Below are positions 8,069 to 17,729 of a DNA stretch of 64,000 bases, in pieces (positions within the stretch are counted from its first letter, which is position 1; every line of letters starts with the position of its first letter). This DNA comes from Acinetobacter sp. WU_MDCI_Axc73 (GTDB taxonomy: Bacteria; Pseudomonadota; Gammaproteobacteria; Pseudomonadales; Moraxellaceae). Where the stretch lies: contig NZ_JAHPRO010000012.1 of the NCBI RefSeq assembly GCF_025562455.1, positions 62,001 to 126,000 of the forward strand, written 5' to 3'. The notes under the pieces are model-generated. The model did no database searches and was not told the DNA's origin. It was given only the letters and a program-made list of their open reading frames with translations. The position numbers and the translations under genes were made by a program.

Positions 8069-8971
8069 ATGATTGATATCCATAAACTAAATGCATTTGT
8101 GGCAGTGGTTGAAGAAAGTAATATATCCAAAGCTGCGGTTAGGCTGCATATGCAGCAGCCTCCTTTGACTAGATTGATGCAAAGTTTGGAACAGGAACTT
8201 GATACTCAGCTTCTAAAACGATTGCCACGTGGAGTGGAGGTGACAGAAGCAGGTAAAGCGCTCTATCAAGAGGCGATTACCATTTTGGCTCATGCGCAGT
8301 CAATCCCTAGACGCGTTCAAAATATTGCTCAGGGTAAAGAGGGACAACTGAATGTAGGCTTCACTCATTCCGTTGGCTTGCATCCCTTTTTACCTACGGT
8401 GTTAAGAGCATTTCGTGATCAATTTCCTCAAGTTTCTATATCTCTAGAAGAAGAAAGTAGCAGTGCTTTAATTGATGCGGTCATTAATGAAAAACTCGAT
8501 ATCGTATTTTTACGTAAACCGGCTCCAATGCAGCGAAAGTTGCATAGTCAACATGTATTGAACGAGCCCTTAATGGTGGCTTTACCTAATAATCATCGGT
8601 TAGCTCAATCCGATGGTGTTATTCAATTATCTGATTTGGAACCTTACGAGTTTGTTCTTTATCGGCGTTTAGGCGGGCAGGATTTATTTGATAATATTAT
8701 GGCAAGTTGTTATCAAGCTGGATTTAGTCCTCACGTGGTACAGGAAGCACCTCGATTGACTTCCAGTTTAAACTTGATTGCGGCAGGAATTGGTTTATCT
8801 ATTGTGCCTGCCTCTATTCAGGATTTCTGGAACAAGCAAATTATTTATAAAACTTTAGAAGCCAAAAAACCATGTATTGCACCGATCTATGCTGTTTGTC
8901 GTTCTCAAGATGATAATATTCGCGTTCAGCATGTTCTTGGTTTGTTACAAGCTCTATTCATGATGACCTAA
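8069..8971 (+). CDS. LysR family transcriptional regulator
   Basis: The protein is 300 residues long from the ATG at 8069 (MIDIHKLNAFVAVVEESNI). A TTG at 8039 would add an unconserved decapeptide. The N-terminal winged helix-turn-helix (residues 1-60) reads SKAAVRLHMQQPPLTRLMQSLE, and a linker helix leads to a periplasmic-binding-protein-like effector domain (about 90-295) beginning LNVGFTHSVGLHPFLP. The subgroup resembles BenM/CatM-like regulators. It is divergent from the two chromate transporter genes and is the natural candidate regulator for them. The effector is unknown. Confidence 0.88.
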   Translation: MIDIHKLNAFVAVVEESNISKAAVRLHMQQPPLTRLMQSLEQELDTQLLKRLPRGVEVTEAGKALYQEAITILAHAQSIPRRVQNIAQGKEGQLNVGFTHSVGLHPFLPTVLRAFRDQFPQVSISLEEESSSALIDAVINEKLDIVFLRKPAPMQRKLHSQHVLNEPLMVALPNNHRLAQSDGVIQLSDLEPYEFVLYRRLGGQDLFDNIMASCYQAGFSPHVVQEAPRLTSSLNLIAAGIGLSIVPASIQDFWNKQIIYKTLEAKKPCIAPIYAVCRSQDDNIRVQHVLGLLQALFMMT

Positions 8972-8975
8972 TTTT

Positions 8976-9032
8976 TTAGGGGCTTAGGAAGTTACCATAT
9001 TTTTTAATATGCTTAACTTCCTAAGCCCCTAA
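8976..9032. repeat. Long perfect inverted repeat (19-bp stem with inner 6-bp stem)
   Basis: TTAGGGGCTTAGGAAGTTA (8976-8994) is exactly repeated in inverse orientation at 9014-9032. Inside it CATATT (8996-9001) and AATATG (9006-9011) form a second stem with a TTTT loop. It starts 5 nt after the LysR gene. A TTTTTT run precedes the left arm, and no T-run follows the right arm. It may terminate transcription, but the stem is much longer than the other terminators in this window. Confidence 0.75.
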
Positions 9033-9137
9033 GTTATGTTGCATTGCTAACGTTGCTAAAAAAGTCATGAAGATAATATGACTGAACGTTATTTAAATCT
9101 TGCATCAAGAAAATGTGAACCAAAGAGTGTATAAAAT

Positions 9138-9908
9138 ATGAATCATAATAATAAAACTGCCAGAAAATCTATTTGGGCAATATTACTAATGGCTATCACG
9201 ATTACAGCCTCAGCAGCGCCATTAAATATTCTTGAATTTAAGAAAAATCAGTTAAATACAGTTGAACAAACGCAAATTTGCACACAACTAAAACCACTTT
9301 GTGAACAGCCTGAAAAATGGCGAAGTCTTAAAACACCAGATCAAACATTATGGTTATTGGCAAATAATAATGTTGCCAGATTTTCATCCTCTGCAAATGG
9401 ATTACAACTCGATCAACAATGGCAATTGATCAAACCTAATGATGATCAAGAAGGTGAAGTACATCATTATATTTTTCCAAAACTTTTCCCAATGACGCAA
9501 AACCGTTATGCCGTAGCTGTAATCACCACCTTATCTGAAATGTATTCGGGAGGAGGAGCCAATATTGAACGTGCCAGCTTTTATGAGTTAAATGATTCAG
9601 GAAAGACTCATCGCTTTATTGACAATTATCCGTTTAGTTTTTTTCGTATGGTTCGTGCCTGTTTTTCGCAAAGGGACTATGCAACTTCAAAAGGAAATTG
9701 TCATGATGAGGATGGGTTAAGTCTGGATATTCGTCCGCTCAAGCCAATGTTATGGCAATTCCGTTATCGCTATCGTTTAGATGTCTCGCCAGCATCCGAT
9801 TCGGGTGAAAAATCTTATAAAGACAGTCGTAATCTAAATATTGATTTAAATCAGGCTCCACAACAGCCAAATATTCCAGATGATTGGAATTATTCAGGGC
9901 AAGGATAA
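9138..9908 (+). CDS. Exported protein of unknown function
   Basis: 256 residues with an N-terminal signal peptide (a basic start, then a hydrophobic stretch IWAILLMAITITASA ending near residue 31). The mature part holds four cysteines at C47, C54, C178 and C191 or nearby positions, which could form two disulfides. Aromatic-rich strands such as EGEVHHYIFPKLFPMTQNRY and MLWQFRYRYRLDVSP suggest a beta-sandwich. I recognise no family. A single weak SD lies upstream, and the next gene follows 80 nt later on the same strand, so co-transcription is possible. Confidence 0.7.
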   Translation: MNHNNKTARKSIWAILLMAITITASAAPLNILEFKKNQLNTVEQTQICTQLKPLCEQPEKWRSLKTPDQTLWLLANNNVARFSSSANGLQLDQQWQLIKPNDDQEGEVHHYIFPKLFPMTQNRYAVAVITTLSEMYSGGGANIERASFYELNDSGKTHRFIDNYPFSFFRMVRACFSQRDYATSKGNCHDEDGLSLDIRPLKPMLWQFRYRYRLDVSPASDSGEKSYKDSRNLNIDLNQAPQQPNIPDDWNYSGQG

Positions 9909-9988
9909 GCACTTATTTACAGCCAAGTTACAGATGCAAGGAATCTAACTATGATAGAAATAGGAAATTGTTGATTGGAGTTAGATGA

Positions 9989-10507
9989 ATGTCTCGCCTA
10001 TATGCTGTGATTCGCCGTAAATATTCTATTCTTGGAACTTCACTTGTTCTGTTAAGTAGTTTGGGTGGAACTCAAATCGCGAGTGCTGGCCCCGCTGTCG
10101 ATCAGTTGAGTGATTGTCTGGTCAAATCGACAACTGCTACAGATAAGACTACAGTATTGCAATGGACTTATGCGGCGTTATCGGCACATCCTGATTTAAA
10201 AGCCTTTAGTAATATTACCCCTGCACAAAAAGATCAGTTGGATCAGAAACTTGCTCAGGTGTTGCAGCGGATCATTATCGATCAATGTTCGGCACAGACC
10301 AAAGCAGTCATTCAAACTGAAGGTTTGCAAGCGGTAGGGCAGAGTTTTCAGCAATTAGGGCGTGACGCGGGGGAGAGCATTTTAAAAGATCCAGCGGTAA
10401 GTCAGCAGTTACAAGGGACGTTACGTTATATTGATTTAAATAAAATAGCGATGACGTTTTTGACGCCTGATGTGTTGGGGAAGTTGGGTGTGTTAAGAGG
10501 TCAGTAG
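9989..10507 (+). CDS. Exported helical protein of unknown function
   Basis: 172 residues, with a signal peptide extending to about residue 33 (hydrophobic LGTSLVLLSSLG, cleavage near IASA). The mature part is mostly helical and contains two cysteines (in LSDCLVK and IIDQCSAQ). It has repeated VLQWTYAALSAHP and AQVLQRIIIDQ-type amphipathic helices. I do not know the family. A GGAG motif precedes the ATG at a good distance. A terminator at 10518-10557 closes the unit just before the AT-rich cassette. Confidence 0.7.
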   Translation: MSRLYAVIRRKYSILGTSLVLLSSLGGTQIASAGPAVDQLSDCLVKSTTATDKTTVLQWTYAALSAHPDLKAFSNITPAQKDQLDQKLAQVLQRIIIDQCSAQTKAVIQTEGLQAVGQSFQQLGRDAGESILKDPAVSQQLQGTLRYIDLNKIAMTFLTPDVLGKLGVLRGQ

Positions 10508-10517
10508 GCTATTTTCC

Positions 10518-10557
10518 TATTTCTCCTCTCACTAAAGATAGGAGAAATAATATTTTT
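10518..10557 (+). terminator. Terminator at the left border of the AT-rich cassette
   Basis: TATTTCTCCT (10518-10527) pairs with AGGAGAAATA (10540-10549), followed by ATATTTTT. It isolates the upstream exported protein from the cassette. Confidence 0.7.
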
Positions 10558-10658
10558 GAAATTTTGAGTATTAATGTAGATTAAATTTAAAGTTTTTAGA
10601 GGATTTCCTTTTAGGTGGGGCGTTGAAAAATATAGAATATTTTTACTCTAATCTAGAT

Positions 10659-10692
10659 TATTTATTGTTAATTATATAGTATATAATAAAAT
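10659..10692 (+). promoter_or_regulatory. Putative promoter of the three-gene cassette
   Basis: TATAAT at 10682-10687 is a perfect -10 box with a poor -35 (TATTTA). Alternatively TTGTTA (10665-10670) and TAAAAT (10687-10692) with a 16-nt spacer give a balanced promoter. Either would leave a very short leader before the TTG start at 10712. Confidence 0.5.
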
Positions 10693-10711
10693 TCTAAAAA
10701 GAGTTAATAGC

Positions 10712-11245
10712 TTGGTAAATAAGGATATAACTTTTGTTGCTGGTGTGCACGGTGTTGGCAAAAGTACTTTATGTGTAAAGTTAGCATCTATGGTTAATTT
10801 AACTCATATAAGTGCAAGTGACTTAATTCGAACAAGAAAGGAATTGGATAAAAACAAAAAAGTAATTAATCCTCAGGATAATCAGGAAATTTTGATACAA
10901 GAGCTTCTGAACTACCGTTTAAATAATAAAATCCTCTTAGATGGGCATTTCTGTTTGCTAGATATGAATGAAAGAGTGATTAAACTTCCGATAGAATTAT
11001 ATAGAAATATAGAAATTTCTAAGATCTTATTGTTGAGTTCAGAAGCTGAGCTGATCTATAAGCGAGTTTTAATTAGAGATTCTGGAAAGTCTGGATTAAG
11101 CTTACAAACTATAAGCGATCTACAAGATGCTGAAATGGAACATGCATATAGAGTTTCAGAAGCTTTAGATATTCCTCTTTTAGAAATTGATGTTGTAGAG
11201 AGTAAAATTAATAGTGAAATTGAGAAAATATTAAAATTTATATAG
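10712..11245 (+). CDS. P-loop nucleotide kinase-like ATPase, first gene of the cassette
   Basis: 177 residues from a TTG start with an AAAGAG ribosome site. The Walker A motif is G11-V-H-G-V-G-K17-S-T19. A Walker B-like ILLDGHF (D77) and an R-rich lid-like segment KRVLIRDSGKSG near residue 130 follow, and SASDLIR lies where adenylate-kinase-like proteins bind the acceptor. The size and layout are those of small nucleoside/nucleotide kinases (AAA_18-like) rather than AAA+ motors. The substrate is unknown; it could be a nucleotide or an RNA end. Composition is strikingly AT-rich. The next gene begins 8 nt downstream, so an operon is very likely. Confidence 0.75.
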   Translation: MVNKDITFVAGVHGVGKSTLCVKLASMVNLTHISASDLIRTRKELDKNKKVINPQDNQEILIQELLNYRLNNKILLDGHFCLLDMNERVIKLPIELYRNIEISKILLLSSEAELIYKRVLIRDSGKSGLSLQTISDLQDAEMEHAYRVSEALDIPLLEIDVVESKINSEIEKILKFI

Positions 11246-11253
11246 GGGGAATT

Positions 11254-12786
11254 ATGAAAGTATTGTTAGATACTAATATAATTATTTATAGAGAGGCTAA
11301 TACAATTATTCACTCAGAAATTGGAGTTCTTTTCGGTTGGCTTGACAGGCTGAACTATTTGAAATGCATTCATCCTATATCTTTGCAAGAAATTGAAAAA
11401 AACCCTAATAAAAAAACTGTTGATACATTTAAGAAGAAAATGGCTAGTTACCATCTTTTGAAGACTGTAGCTCCTGAGTTAGAAGTAACACAAAAGATGC
11501 GAAAGAAGTTTGATCATAATGAAAACGATAAAAATGATTCAACTTTACTTAATGAATTAGCGTCAAATCGTGTTGATTTTTTTATTACAGAGGATCGGAA
11601 AGTTCACACTAAGGCAGGCTATTTATCTATCCAAAATCGAGTTTTTACGCTAGATAGTTTTTTAGAAAAATTGGTTTCCGAGAATCCTAAATTTTCAGAA
11701 TATAAAATATTACCAATTAAAACTGAGTATTTCGGAAATATTCCACTTAAAGATAATTTTTTTGACTCGTTCCGCCAAGATTATCCTGGGTTTGATAAAT
11801 GGTTTAATAAAAAATCTGATGAAACAGCGTATTATTGTAAGAACTCAGAAAATGAAGTCATAGCTTTTTTGTTTTTGAAAGTAGAGGATGGTAAAGAGGA
11901 TTATAGTAATATCCTACCTCCTTTTTACCCTAAAAAACGCTTAAAAATAGGAACATTCAAAGTTATTTCTAATGGGTATAAGTTAGGTGAGCGATTTATA
12001 AAAATAATTTTTGATAATGCCTTAAGATTTAAGGTCGAAGAAATTTATGTCACTATTTTTGATAATGATGATAATAAGTTAAGACTAATTAGATTGCTTG
12101 AGGAGTGGGGGTTTAAAAAGCATGGAAAAAAGAATAGCTTAGCGGGATGGGAAAATGTGTTGGTTAGACCGTTGAGTTTAGATTTCGCAAAAGAGCAAGA
12201 TAACCCAAAACTTTTATATCCATACTTTAAGAACCAAACTAACAAATGGATTGTTTCAATTAAGCCTGAATATCATAGTAATCTTTTACCAGATTCCTTC
12301 TTAAAAAATGAATCACTTCAGAATTTTATAGAAATGTCACCTCATAGAAATGCCATATCAAAAGTTTTTATTTCTAGATCATTTAATAAGCATTTGAATT
12401 GTGGGGATATCATTGTTTTTTATAGAACTAAATGTAATGGCCCCGCTAAGTATACATCGGTTGCTACGACATTGGGTGTCGTTGAAAGCGTTATAACGGA
12501 TATTCCAAACGCAAAAAAACTTATAGAATTAAGTAGGAAAAGGAGTGTATATACGGATAAGGAGTTAGAGGATATCTGGAATCTTAATTTAAGAAATCCT
12601 CCGTTCATTGTTAATTTCTTATATTTATATTCATTTCCTAAAAGAATGAACTTAGAAGGTCTAGTCGAAAATGGTATCATTAAAGATTATGAAAGTGCTC
12701 CTAGAGGTTTTGAGGTTCTTTCTGATGATCAATTCGAAAAACTTTTAGGAGGCTCTAATGTCGACCGCAGTATTATTATCGATTAA
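11254..12786 (+). CDS. PIN ribonuclease-GNAT acetyltransferase-PUA-like fusion protein
   Basis: 510 residues in three parts. Residues 1-140 form a PIN domain: LLDTNIII with D6, E46 in SLQEIEKN, D95 in NDKNDSTLL and D114 in FITEDRK reproduce the metal-binding acidic set of PIN nucleases. Residues about 165-308 look like a GNAT domain, with strand KRLKIGTFKV leading into GYKLGERFIKIIFDNAL (the acetyl-CoA pyrophosphate loop and helix) and LLEEWGFKKHGKK near its end. Residues about 325-500 contain KWIVSIKPEYH and CGDIIVFYRT and appear to be a PUA/ASCH/EVE-like RNA-binding barrel; this last part is the least certain. GGGGGA lies just before ATG 11254. The overall arrangement suggests an RNA-cleaving and RNA- or tRNA-acetylating enzyme, which is an inference. 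Confidence 0.72.
   Translation: MKVLLDTNIIIYREANTIIHSEIGVLFGWLDRLNYLKCIHPISLQEIEKNPNKKTVDTFKKKMASYHLLKTVAPELEVTQKMRKKFDHNENDKNDSTLLNELASNRVDFFITEDRKVHTKAGYLSIQNRVFTLDSFLEKLVSENPKFSEYKILPIKTEYFGNIPLKDNFFDSFRQDYPGFDKWFNKKSDETAYYCKNSENEVIAFLFLKVEDGKEDYSNILPPFYPKKRLKIGTFKVISNGYKLGERFIKIIFDNALRFKVEEIYVTIFDNDDNKLRLIRLLEEWGFKKHGKKNSLAGWENVLVRPLSLDFAKEQDNPKLLYPYFKNQTNKWIVSIKPEYHSNLLPDSFLKNESLQNFIEMSPHRNAISKVFISRSFNKHLNCGDIIVFYRTKCNGPAKYTSVATTLGVVESVITDIPNAKKLIELSRKRSVYTDKELEDIWNLNLRNPPFIVNFLYLYSFPKRMNLEGLVENGIIKDYESAPRGFEVLSDDQFEKLLGGSNVDRSIIID
12747..12752 (+). promoter_or_regulatory. Strong internal ribosome-binding site for the ASCH gene
   Basis: AGGAGG lies inside the end of the preceding gene, 5 nt before the ATG at 12758. 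It fixes that start and gives a 29-nt overlap between the two genes. Confidence 0.8.
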
Positions 12787-13147
12787 GCCTAAGTTTGCAG
12801 AAGCTATATTTTCTGGCAAGAAAAAGTATGAATTCAGAAAGGCTATATATAAAAATCCATCTATAAAAGTTGTCTATGTCTATGCTTCTGCACCAATTTC
12901 TAAAGTTATAGGTAGTTTTCAAGTGGATGAAATTTTAAAAAATGATCTAGTAACACTTTGGGAAAATACTAATGCTGCTGCTGGCATTACTGAGGAATAT
13001 TTTCATGAATATTTCGCTGATCGTTCTTATGGTTTTGCTCTAAAGGTTGAGAAGGCAAAACTTTTTGATGAGCCAATGAAATTGATTGAGATGTTTGGTA
13101 TTGAGCATCCACCGCAATCATTTTGTTATGTTCCTTTAAAAAATTAG
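12758..13147 (+). CDS. ASCH domain protein, third gene of the cassette
   Basis: 129 residues. The signature GxKxxExR of the ASCH family is present as G20-K-K22-K-Y-E25-F-R27, preceded by LLSIKPKFAEAIFSG as in other members. The fold is a PUA-related barrel that binds RNA or nucleosides. One ASCH protein, E. coli YqfB, hydrolyses N4-acetylcytidine; whether this one is an enzyme or only binds RNA cannot be told. The gene overlaps the fusion gene by 29 nt in another frame and has its own strong SD. Translational coupling and joint function are likely. A terminator follows the stop. Confidence 0.85.
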   Translation: MSTAVLLSIKPKFAEAIFSGKKKYEFRKAIYKNPSIKVVYVYASAPISKVIGSFQVDEILKNDLVTLWENTNAAAGITEEYFHEYFADRSYGFALKVEKAKLFDEPMKLIEMFGIEHPPQSFCYVPLKN

Positions 13148-13151
13148 ATTA

Positions 13152-13180
13152 AAAACCCGCTCTTAAGCGGGTTTTCTTTT
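13152..13180. terminator. Terminator shared by the cassette and gatB
   Basis: AAAACCCGC (13152-13160) pairs with GCGGGTTTT (13167-13175) and is followed by CTTTT. It lies between convergent genes and is symmetrical enough to work for both. Confidence 0.8.
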
Positions 13181-13194
13181 GAAATTAGATTGGT

Positions 13195-14676
13195 TTAACC
13201 AATCAACTTTTTCATCAATTCATTCACCTGCGCAGGATTCGCTTTACCTTTTGCAGCTTTCATGACTTGACCGACAAGACCATTAAAGGCTTTTTCTTTA
13301 CCCGACTTGTACTCTTCAACCATTTTTTCATTGGCTGCAAGTACGTCTTTAATGATGGCTTCAATTGCACCTGTATCGGTTTCTTGCTTTAAGCCTTTGT
13401 CGCGAATAATGTCATCCGCAGATTTTCCTTCTGCTTCCCACATAAAGCCAAACACTTGCTTCGCGATTTTGCCATTAATGGTGTTATCGACAATACGCGC
13501 AATCATACCGCCCAATTGCTCACTTGATACAGGGGAATCTGCTAATTCTAGACCAGCTTTGTTTAAAGCGCCTGAGAATTCACCCATCACCCAGTTTGCA
13601 GCAATTTTGCCTTGTGATGCACCACCAGCCGCAGCGACAACCGCTTCATAAAAATCGGCCATTTCACGAGACAACGTCAATACATGTGCGTCATATTCAG
13701 TCACAGCAAAATCTGCGATAAAACGCTCACGGCGTGCAGCAGGTAATTCTGGCATGGTGGCTTTGATTGCTTCAATTTGCTCGTCTGCAATGATCACAGG
13801 TAACAAGTCTGGATCTGGGAAGTAGCGATAGTCGTTCGCTTCTTCTTTAGAACGCATTGAACGGGTTTCCATTTTATTTGGATCGAACAAACGAGTTTCC
13901 TGATCAATCGTGCCGCCGTATTCCAAAATTTCCATCTGGCGTTCAATTTCAACATTAATTGCTTGTTCAATGAAACGGAACGAGTTGAGGTTTTTCAGCT
14001 CACAACGTGTACCAAAAGGCTCACCCGGACGACGTAATGACACGTTACAGTCAGCACGGAACGAACCTTCTGCCATGTTACCGTCTGAAATTCCTAACCA
14101 GCGCACAAGGGTGTGGATGGATTTGATATAAGCAACGGCTTCTTCGACCGAACGCATATCTGGTTCAGAGACAATCTCAAGTAAAGGTGTACCTGCACGG
14201 TTTAAGTCAATGCCCGATTTACCTTCAAACTGATCATGGATCGATTTACCTGCATCTTCTTCAAGATGAGCACGCGTCACGCCAATACGTTTAATCGTAC
14301 CATCTTCAAGCTGAATGTCGATATGACCCAAGCCAACAATTGGGTTATCCATCTGACTAATTTGATAGCCTTTTGGCGAGTCTGGATAAAAATAGTTTTT
14401 ACGTGCAAACACAGAAGCTTGATCGATAAAAGCATCGATTCCTAAACCAAAGCGAATAGCAAGATTCACTACTTCTTTATTAAGTACAGGCAATACGCCC
14501 GGCATGGCTAAATCAACAAGGCTGGCTTGTGTATTGGGGTCTTGACCAAATTCTGTTGATGAACCTGAAAAGATTTTAGATTGAGTCGCAAGCTGCGTAT
14601 GAATTTCAATCCCGATAACAACTTCCCAACCATCAATGAGCTTTAACTTTTGAGCTGCTTTAGAAGTATCGTTCAT
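13195..14676 (-). CDS. gatB: Aspartyl/glutamyl-tRNA amidotransferase subunit B
   Basis: 493 residues, the family length. The N-terminal GatB cradle starts [22 protein letters not shown] and includes [23 protein letters not shown] and [18 protein letters not shown]. The C-terminal YqeY-like tail (about 345-493) ends [14 protein letters not shown]. GatB binds the misacylated tRNA and activates the side-chain carboxylate with ATP; ammonia arrives from GatA. It acts in the cytosol as the GatCAB trimer that makes Gln-tRNA(Gln) and/or Asn-tRNA(Asn). It overlaps the gatA stop by 1 nt (TAATG) and has GAGGAG upstream. Confidence 0.96.
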   Translation of the reverse strand: MNDTSKAAQKLKLIDGWEVVIGIEIHTQLATQSKIFSGSSTEFGQDPNTQASLVDLAMPGVLPVLNKEVVNLAIRFGLGIDAFIDQASVFARKNYFYPDSPKGYQISQMDNPIVGLGHIDIQLEDGTIKRIGVTRAHLEEDAGKSIHDQFEGKSGIDLNRAGTPLLEIVSEPDMRSVEEAVAYIKSIHTLVRWLGISDGNMAEGSFRADCNVSLRRPGEPFGTRCELKNLNSFRFIEQAINVEIERQMEILEYGGTIDQETRLFDPNKMETRSMRSKEEANDYRYFPDPDLLPVIIADEQIEAIKATMPELPAARRERFIADFAVTEYDAHVLTLSREMADFYEAVVAAAGGASQGKIAANWVMGEFSGALNKAGLELADSPVSSEQLGGMIARIVDNTINGKIAKQVFGFMWEAEGKSADDIIRDKGLKQETDTGAIEAIIKDVLAANEKMVEEYKSGKEKAFNGLVGQVMKAAKGKANPAQVNELMKKLIG

Positions 14677-16154
14677 TATGCATTCTCCTCAGCAATGGCC
14701 GCACGTTGCGTATGGAAATGGGTATCTTGTTGATATTGATGCACAATCGAAAGTAATTGCGATTCAGACCAATAGTTGCCAATCAATTGCAATCCAACAG
14801 GCAAGTTATTGCGATCAAAACCCACAGGTGCATTAATCGCGGGTAAACCTGCAAGGTTCACTGCAAGGGTATAAATATCGCCCAAGTACATTTCAACTGG
14901 GGTTAAATCTGCCCCAATTTTATAAGCGGTGGTTGGTGCAGATGGTGCAGCAATCACATCAACTGTTTCAAAAGCTTTTAAGAAATCTTGTTGAATCAGA
15001 CGACGAACTTTTTGTGCTTTGACATAATAAGCGTCGTAGTAACCCGCAGAAAGTGCATAAGTACCAATCAGGATACGACGTTGAACTTCTGCCCCGAAGC
15101 CCTCAGAACGTGAACGCTTGTATAAATCCATCAAGTCTGTTGGGTTTTCACAACGGTAACCATAACGCACACCATCATAACGTGACAGGTTTGATGATGC
15201 TTCCGCTGGTGCGATCAAGTAATAGGTTGGTACATAACTTTCAGTCATGTTGAGATCAATCTCAACCAGTATTGCACCCATTTGTTCAAGCTTTTGCAGC
15301 GATGCTTCAACACGTGCTTTTACGTCAGCATCTAAACCAGCGACATTGAAGTATTGCTTTGGAATACCAATGCGTAAACCTTTTACAGATGTTGCATTTA
15401 AGTTTGCCACATAGTCATCTACGTCTTTGTCGACAGAAGTTGAGTCTTTGGCGTCATGACCTGCAATGACATTCATTAAGTAGGCGCAGTCTTCAGCAGA
15501 ACGCGCCATAGGACCTGCTTGATCCAATGAAGATGCATATGCAATGATACCGAAACGAGATACGCGACCATAGGTTGGCTTCAATCCTGTTAATCCACAG
15601 AATGATGAAGGCTGACGGATTGAACCACCTGTATCTGTCCCTGTGGCAAATGGCGCAAGATCTGCGGCTACAGCAGCAGCTGAACCACCAGAGGAGCCAC
15701 CTGGAACTCGGTCTAATGCCCACGGATTTTTTGTTGCCCCAAAGTATGAGCTTTCAGATGTCGAGCCCATGGCAAACTCGTCCATGTTTACTTTACCTAA
15801 AGTGACCAAACCGGCAGTTTTGGCTTTGGCAACGACAGTGGCATCGTAAGGCGAGATAAAATTATCCAGCATTTTCGAGCCAGCCGTGGTTTTAATACCT
15901 TGAGTACAAAAAATATCTTTATGAGCTAAAGGAATACCTGTTAAAGCAGTGGTGTGACCTGATTTTAACGCCGTGTCCGCTGCATCGGCTTGAGCCAGCG
16001 CTTGTTCTGGAGTAACCGTCACATAACTTTTGATTTGAGTATCAATCTTGGCAATACGATTGAGATAATGTTGGGTCAATTCGCGCGAAGAAAATTTGGC
16101 TTGACTTAAGCCTTGAGAAAGTTCGCGAATAGATAAGCGATGTAAATCTGTCAT
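14676..16154 (-). CDS. gatA: Aspartyl/glutamyl-tRNA amidotransferase subunit A
   Basis: 492 residues of an amidase-signature enzyme. The Ser-cisSer-Lys catalytic set is seen as K in [10 protein letters not shown], then the serine-rich [13 protein letters not shown] with the nearby [15 protein letters not shown]. GatA hydrolyses glutamine and passes ammonia through a tunnel to GatB. The order on the minus strand is gatC, gatA, gatB, as expected for a single operon. A gap of 71 nt separates it from gatC. Confidence 0.96.
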   Translation of the reverse strand: MTDLHRLSIRELSQGLSQAKFSSRELTQHYLNRIAKIDTQIKSYVTVTPEQALAQADAADTALKSGHTTALTGIPLAHKDIFCTQGIKTTAGSKMLDNFISPYDATVVAKAKTAGLVTLGKVNMDEFAMGSTSESSYFGATKNPWALDRVPGGSSGGSAAAVAADLAPFATGTDTGGSIRQPSSFCGLTGLKPTYGRVSRFGIIAYASSLDQAGPMARSAEDCAYLMNVIAGHDAKDSTSVDKDVDDYVANLNATSVKGLRIGIPKQYFNVAGLDADVKARVEASLQKLEQMGAILVEIDLNMTESYVPTYYLIAPAEASSNLSRYDGVRYGYRCENPTDLMDLYKRSRSEGFGAEVQRRILIGTYALSAGYYDAYYVKAQKVRRLIQQDFLKAFETVDVIAAPSAPTTAYKIGADLTPVEMYLGDIYTLAVNLAGLPAINAPVGFDRNNLPVGLQLIGNYWSESQLLSIVHQYQQDTHFHTQRAAIAEENA

Positions 16155-16225
16155 AAGTGAAAATTCTTTATCGTCTAAATTCTAAAAATAGAGGGCGATG
16201 AATACGAGAAATTCTACAATCTCAA

Positions 16226-16537
16226 TTATTCAATGACACGCGGAACAAGGTAAAGTCCGTCCTGTGTCTCAGGAGCAACTGACTGATATTCCTCACGATG
16301 ATTGGTTTCAGTCACGACATCGCGACGTAAAGGCTGAGGATTGTCAAAAGGACTTTTTAGGGGTTCAACACCATCAGTATGAATGCTTTTGAGACTTTCC
16401 ATCATGTCTAAAATTTTATTTAGACTTTGAGCATAGTCGCTAGATTGCGTATCATTGAGCGACAATCGAGCAAGATTGGCGATTTGAGATACGGTTTGTG
16501 CATTTAAATCTGAATGCTGAGCATCCGATGTAGACAT
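16226..16537 (-). CDS. gatC: Aspartyl/glutamyl-tRNA amidotransferase subunit C
   Basis: 103 residues from the ATG at 16537 (MSTSDAQHSDL), which has AGGTG 5 nt upstream. An open frame extends 32 codons further up to 16633, but the extension has no family resemblance. The domain VSQIANLARLSLND followed by LNKILDMMESLKSIHTDGVEP and PLRRDVVTE is typical GatC, the small subunit that stabilises the GatA-GatB interface. It is the first gene of the gatCAB operon and is divergent from mreB. Confidence 0.93.
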   Translation of the reverse strand: MSTSDAQHSDLNAQTVSQIANLARLSLNDTQSSDYAQSLNKILDMMESLKSIHTDGVEPLKSPFDNPQPLRRDVVTETNHREEYQSVAPETQDGLYLVPRVIE

Positions 16538-16659
16538 AACATCACCTAAGTCAGTATTAAAAATTTGCAAATAATGTGGCTTATAATAAGCGATTGACTT
16601 GTTCAAAGCATCACATTTAGTTAAAGTTGCCAACTTGCGTCCATATAAAGTTTAACTGA

Positions 16660-17709
<1,050 letters not shown>

Positions 17710-17729
17710 TACTTTTTAAGGACGAGGCG

